In this document: in pieces, positions 1 through 6,917 of the stretch
Numbering within the stretch: position 1 is the first letter of the stretch
How the letters are laid out: each line of letters starts with the position of its first letter
Source: an uncultured Fidelibacterota bacterium
Lineage (GTDB): Bacteria > Fidelibacterota > Marinisomatia > Marinisomatales > UBA1611
Length of the DNA stretch: 64,000 bases
Direction: 5' to 3'
NCBI GenBank assembly: GCA_913043235.1
Contig: CAJWLO010000007.1
Location: 1 to 64,000, forward strand
The notes under the pieces: model-generated
What the model was told of the DNA's origin: nothing
Database searches by the model: none
What the model saw: only the letters and a program-made list of their open reading frames with translations
Translations under genes and position numbers: made by a program

Positions 1-102
1 GATTGTTGGAATTATCTTATAAAAAAGAAATCAAGAAAAGAACCAACTGTTGAAAGATGGGATAAGGGAAGGAAGGAGTGGGTTACCATATTGGTAAAAT
101 AG
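1..102 (+). CDS. C-terminal end of an unknown protein cut by the window edge
   Basis: Frame 1 is open from the first base to a TAG at 100-102, giving 33 residues rich in Lys, Arg and Trp (it ends EWVTILVK). The composition looks protein-like, but the piece is too short to name. It runs tail to tail into the minus-strand gene at 83-547 with a 20-base overlap. It could also be a chance open frame. Confidence 0.35.
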   Translation, partial: DCWNYLIKKKSRKEPTVERWDKGRKEWVTILVK

Positions 103-547
103 GAATTAATGAATAATTAAATGACTTTCTTTCTAATTCATAATCAACAGTAAAACTGATTAATAACCATGTATAACCTTTCAATCTATAATTTGAACTA
201 TTATTTGTAAAATTCTTTCCAATTCCAATTCCAATAGGTGGTCCCAAATTATCTATAGTTGTACCTTCAAAGAATACGGTCTGTAGGTCAATATACCTTT
301 CATTATATTTTTTATGATACCTTTTAAATCCAAAACAAATTGAGGGGATAAATATAGTTTCTGTAAAATTATCTATTATTGAGTCAGGTGTTTTAATACC
401 AATACTAGTTTGAAAACCATAAAAGATACCCTCTTTACTATTATATCCAATCTGAAGACCAGGACTTATATAACTAAAGGGACCCAATTGTCCCCATCCA
501 AAGTCAATCAAAAATAATACAGATAATAATAGATACAGTTTTTTCAT
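83..547 (-). CDS. small secreted protein of unknown function
   Basis: A 154-residue protein beginning MKKLYLLLSVLFLIDFGWGQ, a clear Sec signal peptide with probable cleavage after GWG. The rest is Gly, Tyr and Phe rich with alternating hydrophobic residues and an aromatic C-terminus, which would suit a small outer-membrane or beta-rich protein; I recognise no family. I start it at the ATG at 547 rather than an in-frame TTG at 556, because the ATG matches the aligned start of the neighbouring gene at 1405 within a duplicated leader. No Shine-Dalgarno sequence is evident; TTTGAG directly precedes both starts. Confidence 0.6.
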   Translation of the reverse strand: MKKLYLLLSVLFLIDFGWGQLGPFSYISPGLQIGYNSKEGIFYGFQTSIGIKTPDSIIDNFTETIFIPSICFGFKRYHKKYNERYIDLQTVFFEGTTIDNLGPPIGIGIGKNFTNNSSNYRLKGYTWLLISFTVDYELERKSFNYSLIPILPIW

Positions 548-593
548 CTCAAACAAAATTTACATACAATCACTCGATAAAATAAAAAACCCC
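526..593. repeat. copy 1 of a 68-bp duplicated leader/terminator-tail repeat
   Basis: This block aligns without gaps to 1384-1451 (constant offset of 858 bases) with only a handful of mismatches. Read on the minus strand it contains the T-tract of the upstream gene's terminator, a short AT-rich spacer that must hold any promoter, the ATG, and the first seven codons (MKKLYLL) of the downstream gene. Confidence 0.85.
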
Positions 594-606
594 ACGATGG
601 GTGGGG
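584..606 (-). terminator. Rho-independent terminator of the LRR gene
   Basis: On the minus strand a CCCCAC/GTGGGG stem (590-595 with 601-606, five-base loop) is followed by six T residues. It lies 17 bases beyond the stop codon of the LRR lipoprotein gene and before the start of the next gene at 547. Confidence 0.8.
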
Positions 607-622
607 TTGGGATGGGTTTCAT

Positions 623-1405
623 TTAATCACAATTAGTAGTGTCTTGTTCCCCCACATAATCTTCAATACAAGATGGGTATGGGGGACAGAGTTGGTTGTT
701 TTCTAACTCAGGTGAACTATCTCCTTGATTACAAATTTCATCAGGTATAATACCCGTGAGTTTATTTTGTCTTAAATCCAAACTCTCAAGATTGGTCAGA
801 TTACCTATCTCAGGTGGGATGGAACCTGTGAGTTGATTATAGGACAAATTCAATTCAGTCAAATTGGTCAGATTTTCTATCTCTGATGGGATAGAACCTG
901 TGAGTTGATTATCAGGTAAATGTAAAATAGTGAGATTTATCAAATTTCCTATTTCTGGGGGTATTGACCCCGTGAGTCCATTTTGATATAAATCCAATTC
1001 AGTGGTATTCTCTATTGAATAATACTCCCCCCATAATTCAACAATTTTATAGACAATTAAGGTAATCGGGTCACTATCAGTTACATTTCCACTTGTATCA
1101 TAAGAACGTACTATAATTGTGAAATTACCATCTTCAAGAGTGGTGGTATTCCACTCAAAGGAATAAGGTTAAGTATTATCGGTTAAACCTGTAGTTACAC
1201 CATTAACCCATAATTCTACTTTCTCCACACCTTCATTATCAGATGACATACAAGTAATAGTAATAATCTCGTTTACCGTTGAACCAGTTTGGGGATATGT
1301 AATGGTTACTGTAGGTGGAGTTGTATCTTTCTCTTCTTCTTGTTCTTCTTCACAAGTAATAAATACAAACAATAATAAAGGGTATAATAGATACAGTTTT
1401 TTCAT
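623..1405 (-). pseudogene. Ig-like + leucine-rich-repeat lipoprotein, interrupted by one in-frame stop
   Basis: The reading frame is continuous from the ATG at 1405 to the TAA at 623 (260 residues) except for one TAA at 1169-1171. Before the stop lie a lipoprotein signal (MKKLYLL...FVFITC, lipobox Cys at about residue 18), an acidic linker and a bacterial Ig-like domain (PPTVTITYPQTG...VEKVELWVNG). After it the Ig domain continues (PYSFEWNTTTLEDG), followed by four plant-type 24-residue LRRs (LTGSIPPEIGNLTNL) and a short Cys-containing cap. The homologous position in such domains is usually a sense codon, often Asp, Ser or Glu; GAA to TAA is a one-base change. It is either a real nonsense mutation or a sequencing error. 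The leader is shared with the neighbouring gene. Confidence 0.8.
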
Positions 1406-1451
1406 CTCAGACGAAATTTACATACAATCAGTACATAAAATAAAAAACCCC
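1384..1451. repeat. copy 2 of the 68-bp duplicated leader/terminator-tail repeat
   Basis: Partner of 526-593. It covers the first seven codons of the LRR lipoprotein gene, its upstream spacer and the T-tract of the next terminator. The best-conserved part is the start-codon region; mismatches concentrate in the spacer (CACTCGATAA against CAGTACATAA). Confidence 0.85.
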
Positions 1452-1469
1452 CATTTTTATCTGGGGGTT
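1442..1469 (-). terminator. Rho-independent terminator after the HTH remnant
   Basis: The minus strand forms an AACCCCCA/TGGGGGTT stem (1446-1453 with 1462-1469) with an eight-base AT loop, followed by a T-tract. It sits just beyond the TAG at 1488 that ends the small HTH remnant, which supports that remnant having been a real transcription unit. Confidence 0.75.
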
Positions 1470-1487
1470 TCACAGTTAATAGATTAC

Positions 1488-1654
1488 CTATCTACGGTAT
1501 TTCTCTATCCACTCACTCCAATCACTTTGTGTAACGAATACTCTTCGTTTAACCTTAATAGTTGGTAACCCATAAGATTTTACCCAATTTCTCACCCCAC
1601 ATATGGAACACTATAGTCATATAATCCGTTAAATTCTATTTGTGAAAATTTCAT
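1488..1654 (-). pseudogene. small excisionase-like helix-turn-helix protein, frameshifted
   Basis: From the ATG at 1654 the minus strand reads MKFSQIEFNGLYDYSVPYVG and stops at a TGA inside a run of four G. Shifting by one base (a fifth G) gives a continuation, VRNWVKSYGLPTIKVKRR followed by VFVTQSDWSEWIEKYRR and a TAG at 1488. The continuation has the W-K-x-G-L-P-x-I-K-x-x-R-R-V-F pattern of small MerR/excisionase-type HTH_17 domains, and the restored product would be about 55 residues. A terminator follows directly. Its first codons are antisense to the start of queG. The frame restoration is my inference. Confidence 0.45.
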
Positions 1655-2556
1655 CTAAATCTATAAAGAAAAAAGCTTTGGAACTGGGTTTTCAAAAAGT
1701 CGGGATCGCCAGAGCCGAACCAACTTCAAAGCAAAAAGATAATCTGGAATCTTGGCTAGATCAAAAACGACACGCCACCATGGAATGGATGGAAAAAAGA
1801 AAGGATGAACGAGGCAATATTCATAAATATTTTCCGGATGCAAAATCGATTATCTCCGTTGGTATTAATTACTACGTTGGGAAAGGGCAGAATGATATTA
1901 AATCTGATTTCCAGTTTTCCTCATATGCTTGGGGTGATGACTATCATCAAGTGATAAAAATACGTCTGCTTCAGTTATTAGAATGGATAAAAGAATCAAA
2001 ACCGACTATAAAAGGTATAGCTTGCGTTGACACTTCACCAGTAATGGATAAAGTCTGGGCACAAATGGCTGGAATCGGCTGGATTGGCAAACATACGAAC
2101 TTGATCTCTCGAGACCAAGGTAGCTGGCTATTTTTAGGAGAATTACTTTTAGATATGGAATTAGAATATGATATCCCGTTCGTTGAAGACTTATGCGGGA
2201 GTTGCACTGCTTGTATTGATGCTTGTCCAACTCAGGCGTTGGAAGAATACCAGATTGATGCTGGAAAATGTATCTCCTATCTGACAATTGAACATCGGGG
2301 TGAATTACCAGATGCAGAAAATGACCTACATAATTGGATCTATGGTTGTGATATTTGCCAAGAAGTATGTCCTTGGAATCAGAAATTTTCAGATGTGTCA
2401 GATATGGAAGAGTTTCAACCGAGATCAGAGATTTTATGTTGGTCAAATGAAGACTGGATAAACCTGGATGAAACAGGTTTTCGTAAATTATTCAAGGATT
2501 CGGCTGTGAAGCGAACAAAATATATTGGATTGAAACGAAATATTATTTCAAATTAG
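1642..2556 (+). CDS. queG: epoxyqueuosine reductase QueG
   Basis: Catalyses the last step of queuosine synthesis, the cobalamin- and FeS-dependent reduction of epoxyqueuosine in tRNA. The 304-residue product has the N-terminal QueG domain with CVDTSPVMDK near residue 128 (carrying the family's catalytic Asp) and two ferredoxin-type clusters, CGSCTACIDACP near 185-200 and CDICQEVCPW near 236-246. It is shorter than E. coli QueG because it lacks the C-terminal HEAT-like part. The only start after an in-frame stop at 1630-1632 is the GTG at 1642; no strong ribosome-binding site is visible. elbB follows after 12 bases, so the two may be cotranscribed. Confidence 0.95.
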   Translation: MKISSKSIKKKALELGFQKVGIARAEPTSKQKDNLESWLDQKRHATMEWMEKRKDERGNIHKYFPDAKSIISVGINYYVGKGQNDIKSDFQFSSYAWGDDYHQVIKIRLLQLLEWIKESKPTIKGIACVDTSPVMDKVWAQMAGIGWIGKHTNLISRDQGSWLFLGELLLDMELEYDIPFVEDLCGSCTACIDACPTQALEEYQIDAGKCISYLTIEHRGELPDAENDLHNWIYGCDICQEVCPWNQKFSDVSDMEEFQPRSEILCWSNEDWINLDETGFRKLFKDSAVKRTKYIGLKRNIISN

Positions 2557-2568
2557 AAGGAAAGCGCT

Positions 2569-3234
2569 ATGCCTAAAATAGGAGTTGTATTGGCAGGTTG
2601 CGGTGCCCAGGATGGTGCTGAAATCCATGAATCCGTCATTACACTACTGGCACTGGATCGAACGGGAGCTGATGTTAGAATTATGGCCCCGGATATGGAC
2701 CAGTTTCATGTCATAAACCATTTTAACGGCGAGACAATGGAGCAGCCCAGAAATATACTTGTGGAAGCATCTAGGATTGCCCGAGGTAATATTGTTCCAG
2801 TGGGAACCGTAAATGGGGATGAATTGGATGCATTGATTTTTCCCGGTGGAACAGGAATGGCAAAGAATCTTTTTGATTATGCCATGACCGGACCTAATTG
2901 CAATGTCATAAGCGATGTAGAAGGACTAACGCGTGATATCATTGAAGCGGGTAAACCCTTGGGTGCTATATGCATCGCGCCAGTTATGGTAGCCAAAGTT
3001 CTCCAGAACATGGGTAGAAAAGGAAAGGTTACTGGTGGGTGCAATGAACAGATCAATACGGATATTCAAACTATGGGTATTGAAGCGGAACAAGCTGGGG
3101 CTAAAGACATTGTAGTAGATGAAAAGAATAAGATTGTATCTACGCCAGCATATGTAGAAGCTAATTCCATTATGGAAGTAGCCGAAGGAATTGAAAAACT
3201 AGTCAGCAAAGTGCTTGAAATGGTTGAATTTTAA
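2569..3234 (+). CDS. elbB: ElbB-type glyoxalase, DJ-1/PfpI superfamily
   Basis: A 221-residue protein matching ElbB along its length: MPKIGVVLAGCGAQDGAEIHE at the N-terminus, LIFPGGTGMAKNLFDYA in the middle, and the nucleophile-elbow Cys in AICIAPVM near residue 140. The family has class I glutamine-amidotransferase fold; glyoxalase activity is reported for E. coli ElbB, and a link to isoprenoid synthesis has been suggested. A good ribosome-binding site (GAAGGAAAG) precedes the ATG. It lies 12 bases after queG on the same strand. The family call is firm, the physiological role less so. Confidence 0.93.
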   Translation: MPKIGVVLAGCGAQDGAEIHESVITLLALDRTGADVRIMAPDMDQFHVINHFNGETMEQPRNILVEASRIARGNIVPVGTVNGDELDALIFPGGTGMAKNLFDYAMTGPNCNVISDVEGLTRDIIEAGKPLGAICIAPVMVAKVLQNMGRKGKVTGGCNEQINTDIQTMGIEAEQAGAKDIVVDEKNKIVSTPAYVEANSIMEVAEGIEKLVSKVLEMVEF

Positions 3235-3267
3235 TAAATAATTACCTTGTTTTTTTAGCCATATTAC

Positions 3268-3942
3268 TCACATCCTTTCAGTAAAGTAATTGGATCTATA
3301 GCCACAGCCTGATTTAACATATTTTTCCAATAATTTCTCAGCATTATGAGGCCTTTTTTTTGGAAAATTTTTTATTTCAGATAGAGGTATATTTGTAAAC
3401 AAGAAAAATTTAACCAAGTTTTCCCATAGTTTATGGACATTGACAGCAATAATATCATAGTTCCGATTGATACCTTTCACTACATAATTATCAAAGAATG
3501 ACTCGTAGTCAATTAAATTAGTTTTTCCAACAATATATTCCTTAGGTGAAAATGTCTTCAACTTCTTAAGGTTTTGTGGCTTCACACCGATGCTTCTCAA
3601 ATGTCTCTGGCTGAAAGCCTTGCGACTTAAAGTTGAATACGCAGGTTTCACATATATATAAATAACATAGCAGTTAGACGTGTCAAAAATTCTATGTTTC
3701 TTTCTATTACTGAAATGTTCCCTCACACCGTAATTCAACAATCGATGAATTGGTTTACGTGATACAGGTAGAGTTAATAATTCCGGTGGCCGGTTACTGT
3801 GAATATGATAAGTGACACCATTATTTCGAAGGAATTCAAACAAAGTTAAACTAGCACATCCGCCATAGCTGTAGACAAAATATCTTTTTACTGTGTCCAC
3901 AACAATGGTATACCACGTATCCAGGCTGATAACAAAAAACAA
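3268..3942 (-). CDS. putative sulfotransferase-like protein
   Basis: A 224-residue protein with no signal peptide. Near residue 20 it has KRYFVYSYGGCASLTLFEFL, resembling the PAPS-binding loop of marine sulfotransferase-like proteins (YFVYSxGGxGSxxL); this is followed by HIHSNRPPELL, and the rest is basic and aromatic. It starts four bases after the DUF4097 gene ends, so the two probably share a transcript. An internal GTG near 3902, just before KRYFVYS, could be the true start. The assignment rests on one motif by eye; a nucleotide-binding protein of another family is possible. Confidence 0.45.
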   Translation of the reverse strand: MFFVISLDTWYTIVVDTVKRYFVYSYGGCASLTLFEFLRNNGVTYHIHSNRPPELLTLPVSRKPIHRLLNYGVREHFSNRKKHRIFDTSNCYVIYIYVKPAYSTLSRKAFSQRHLRSIGVKPQNLKKLKTFSPKEYIVGKTNLIDYESFFDNYVVKGINRNYDIIAVNVHKLWENLVKFFLFTNIPLSEIKNFPKKRPHNAEKLLEKYVKSGCGYRSNYFTERM

Positions 3943-3945
3943 ACC

Positions 3946-5178
3946 TTAATTTTCTCTGATGGTAATATGGCCTCGTCCTGTAAATAAAATCATGGGAATG
4001 GTACCTTCGTTCACCTGCCCTTTAGCGAAAATATTTGAATCTGTATCTTTGAGTGAAATGGGGATATCTGAACTAATGGCTCCGGCCATTTTTCCTCCTT
4101 GGATTTCTGCTTCGATTGTGACAGGCAAATTTTTTGGTACTGATACATCGATATTCCCGGAAACAGTTTCCAGACTAATGCTGTAGTCAGAACTTCCGGA
4201 GTCGTAAGATATTTTAAAATTAATATCACCGCTGGAAGTGTATGCTTGGATGGGCCCAAAAATATTTTCGCCGATAATATTTCCGTTGGCGACATCGAGG
4301 ACAAGAGTACCCTCAAGGTAATCCATAACAATATTACCATTAGTAGTAGTCAGGTTGCACAAACCTTTAAGGGATTCAATTTGGATATTTCCATCCTGGG
4401 TTTGGCAGACGAAATTTCCATTAATTTCTTCCGCAATGATACTACCAGAAGATGAACGACAATGCAATTTTTCACCCGCAAGGTTGTGTGCGAAAATAGA
4501 ACCACCTATAGTCATCAGTTCAAGTTCACCTTTTACAGTGCTAAGCCGGATATCGCCGCCCAATGTAGAAACATTATACTGACCTTGATTATCAAATAAT
4601 TCTATAGTTCCGCCTGAAGTGTGCGCACGAAAACGACCTTGGCAATTCTTGATGCTTATGTCCCCACCAGTACTTTGTAGGACTGTTTCACCTTTGATAC
4701 GCTCAATATTTAAATTACCACCGGCTGTGATCAGTTTGATATCTCCTTGAAGTTGATCGGCGAAAATATCACCGCCTTCTGTCTCAATTTCCAGATTTGT
4801 ATTTATAGGAAGACTAAGAAAAAAAGTTGATTCAAGTCGTGGGAGTTCATCCTGGTCTGGGCCGCGGATGCTTATTCTGCGGTTCTCTTCATTATGATAA
4901 ACCATGATGATATTTTCCCGTTTCGAGGTAATGCCGTTATGCAGTGCAGACCAGTGCAATTGATGTGTTGCTTGTACAACCATACCTGAACCAAAATGAC
5001 CTTGGATAGTTATATTACCATCCATATTCTGAATTTCAACCGTATAACTACCATTATCCGGAACTGTATCAAAACGATATTTTTCAGTGTAAGAAAAAAT
5101 ATCAGAATTTTCACCATCGGCAGCAGATTGCGCAAACAAGAAAAGACTGCAATGAATAATGATTGAAAGTCGGAGCAT
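3946..5178 (-). CDS. secreted DUF4097-type beta-repeat protein
   Basis: A 410-residue protein with a signal peptide (MLRLSIIIHCSLFLFAQSAA) and about fifteen short beta-strand repeats of the form GDIxLxTxxGxIxIxxxxG, typical of the DUF4097 putative-adhesin beta-solenoid. Such proteins are exported and probably lie at the surface or in the periplasm; no enzymatic residues are recognisable. The next gene on the strand begins four bases after its stop. It is separated from mdh upstream by about 88 AT-rich bases without an obvious terminator. Confidence 0.8.
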   Translation of the reverse strand: MLRLSIIIHCSLFLFAQSAADGENSDIFSYTEKYRFDTVPDNGSYTVEIQNMDGNITIQGHFGSGMVVQATHQLHWSALHNGITSKRENIIMVYHNEENRRISIRGPDQDELPRLESTFFLSLPINTNLEIETEGGDIFADQLQGDIKLITAGGNLNIERIKGETVLQSTGGDISIKNCQGRFRAHTSGGTIELFDNQGQYNVSTLGGDIRLSTVKGELELMTIGGSIFAHNLAGEKLHCRSSSGSIIAEEINGNFVCQTQDGNIQIESLKGLCNLTTTNGNIVMDYLEGTLVLDVANGNIIGENIFGPIQAYTSSGDINFKISYDSGSSDYSISLETVSGNIDVSVPKNLPVTIEAEIQGGKMAGAISSDIPISLKDTDSNIFAKGQVNEGTIPMILFTGRGHITIREN

Positions 5179-5265
5179 AGTGCAATAATTGATTTTATAA
5201 TCCCGGGAAATTAAAGAATAAGCACAATTTTGTACTTAATCTTTAAGTAGGACTATTCTTACAAG

Positions 5266-6201
5266 TTAGAGGCCTGTTTCTGCCACGGTTTTTTTGACTG
5301 CCTCTAGTGTATGATTTAATTCAGATTTTTCTTTATCTGTAAGGGAAAATTCAAGGATATTTTCTACTCCACCACTACCAATAACACTTGGAACACCGAT
5401 AAAATAGCCATTTATTCCGAATTCACCTTCACACAATGATGCACAAGGAATAACTCGTTTTTTATCGCGGATGAAAGCTTCTGCCATTTCAATTGCGGAC
5501 TGAGCTGGTGCATAAAATGCAGAACCATTGCCAAACAGTTTTACTATTTCTCCACCTGCAACACGAGTCCTATTCTCAATTTCCTTAAGTCGATTCGGTG
5601 AAATCAGGTCTGTAACAGGAACACCGCCTATAGTCGCCAGACGTGATATGGGTACCATTGTATCACCATGTCCTCCCAGTACCATACAAGTCACATCCTG
5701 TACCGAATATCCAGTTTCCATGGCAATAAAGGTTCTAAAACGCGTACTATCCAGAGCACCTGCCATGCCCACAACTTTATTTTTTGGGAATCTAGAAACT
5801 TTGTAAAAGGCATAGACCATGGCATCTAGAGGATTTGAAATCACAATCACAAAAGCATTGGGAGCCTGTTGTTTAATATTGGTCGCTACATCCTTCATAA
5901 TGCCTAGATTAATCTCGAGCAGGTCTTCTCGGTTCATCCCTGGCTTTCGGGGAATACCCGCAGTAATAATAAATACATCTGTGTTTTTAAGATCATCCCA
6001 GTTCGAGGTTCCGATTATATTTGTATCATAGCCATCGTGAGGTCGTAACTGCATAAGGTCGAGAGCTTTTCCCTTAACCATACCTTCAGCTTTGGGAATA
6101 TCAAAGATAATAATATCACCCAATTCCTTTTGTGCGGCAAGGAGTGCAAGGTTACCACCAATCTGACCGCCACCAATGAGTGCAATTTTTATACGAGCCA
6201 T
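5266..6201 (-). CDS. mdh: malate dehydrogenase, LDH-like type
   Basis: NAD-dependent interconversion of malate and oxaloacetate in the TCA cycle. The 311-residue protein has the Rossmann glycine motif GGGQIGGN at residues 8-15, the malate-specific arginine loop GIPRKPGMNRED near 80-91, and the catalytic-His motif LGGHGDTMVP near 172-181. Arg where lactate dehydrogenases carry Gln favours malate. GGAGG lies seven bases before the ATG. It is separated from rpmA by a strong terminator, so it probably has its own promoter. Confidence 0.96.
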   Translation of the reverse strand: MARIKIALIGGGQIGGNLALLAAQKELGDIIIFDIPKAEGMVKGKALDLMQLRPHDGYDTNIIGTSNWDDLKNTDVFIITAGIPRKPGMNREDLLEINLGIMKDVATNIKQQAPNAFVIVISNPLDAMVYAFYKVSRFPKNKVVGMAGALDSTRFRTFIAMETGYSVQDVTCMVLGGHGDTMVPISRLATIGGVPVTDLISPNRLKEIENRTRVAGGEIVKLFGNGSAFYAPAQSAIEMAEAFIRDKKRVIPCASLCEGEFGINGYFIGVPSVIGSGGVENILEFSLTDKEKSELNHTLEAVKKTVAETGL

Positions 6202-6223
6202 AATACCTCCTTATTATAGAAAT

Positions 6224-6246
6224 AAAAAACCCCCTAGTAAAGGGGG
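6224..6246 (-). terminator. terminator of the rng-rplU-rpmA operon
   Basis: The minus strand has a CCCCCT/AGGGGG stem (6241-6246 with 6230-6235, five-base loop) followed by six T residues, nine bases beyond the rpmA stop codon and before the mdh ribosome-binding site. Confidence 0.85.
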
Positions 6247-6255
6247 CAATTAAAC

Positions 6256-6507
6256 CTAGGTTTCTATGTTGACCAGTTTTCGATTACGACCTTTTCGGCC
6301 AAAACGGACAATTCCGTCTGCGGTAGCAAACAAGGAATCATCATTAGCGCGGCGGACATTGAAACCAGGATGGATTTTGGTGCCTCGCTGTTTCAGGATA
6401 ATGGTTCCAGCTAAAACAGATTGCCCATCACCAACCTTTAGACCAAGATATTGCGCGTTGGAATCTCGGCCATTACGGGAACTTCCCTGTCCTTTTTTAT
6501 GTGCCAT
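6256..6507 (-). CDS. rpmA: 50S ribosomal protein L27
   Basis: An 83-residue protein beginning [16 protein letters not shown], the L27 signature, with [15 protein letters not shown] in the middle. L27 reaches the peptidyl-transferase centre with its N-terminal tail. The sequence starts directly at MAHKKG, so no Firmicutes-type cleavable N-terminal extension is present. It starts three bases after rplU ends and is the last gene of the operon. Confidence 0.98.
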   Translation of the reverse strand: MAHKKGQGSSRNGRDSNAQYLGLKVGDGQSVLAGTIILKQRGTKIHPGFNVRRANDDSLFATADGIVRFGRKGRNRKLVNIET

Positions 6508-6510
6508 GAT

Positions 6511-6891
6511 TTATTCCTTTTCTTTTTCAGCGGGTTTTGGTTTGGCAGATTTTTTTGGGGCTGCTTTTTTCTTTGTCGCCGATAGTTGAATTTTTTGTAT
6601 TTCTATATCTGTGTACCATTGGCGATGACCATTCTTGCGTTGATAGCCTTTGCGACGTTTTTTCTTATAGATAAGAATTTTACGTTCCCGGCCATGGTTC
6701 AAAATTGTAGCAGTTATTTTCGCACCTACCACATTCGGTTTCCCTATCTGAGTCCTATCATCCTTATTGACTAGAAGGATTTCCTCAAAAGAAAGCTTTG
6801 CTCCTGATTCTCCTGACTGTCGAGGTATACGAAGTTTGGCACCTTGGGTGGCTTTGTATTGTTTTCCAGATATATTAACGATTGCGTACAT
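6511..6891 (-). CDS. rplU: 50S ribosomal protein L21 with basic tail
   Basis: A 126-residue protein. Residues 1-103 are a standard L21 (MYAIVNISGKQYKATQG; KKRRKGYQRKNGHRQ near 78-92). Residues 104-126 form an extra Lys/Ala/Pro-rich tail (KKKAAPKKSAKPKPAEKEKE), a kind of extension seen in Bacteroidetes-related lineages. It lies 26 bases after rng and 3 before rpmA. Confidence 0.97.
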   Translation of the reverse strand: MYAIVNISGKQYKATQGAKLRIPRQSGESGAKLSFEEILLVNKDDRTQIGKPNVVGAKITATILNHGRERKILIYKKKRRKGYQRKNGHRQWYTDIEIQKIQLSATKKKAAPKKSAKPKPAEKEKE

Positions 6892-6917
6892 TTTTGTTCT
6901 TTAAAAAGCCGGGGAAC

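Noticed and set aside
1302-1568. 88-codon plus-strand frame over the LRR gene start and terminator
   Set aside because: It reads antisense through the signal peptide, the duplicated leader and a terminator hairpin; the conserved content is on the other strand.
2006-2446. 146-codon open frame antisense to queG
   Set aside because: It lies fully opposite a well-supported enzyme gene, has no ribosome-binding site or recognisable motif, and its His/Ser/Leu-rich product reflects the codons of the real strand.
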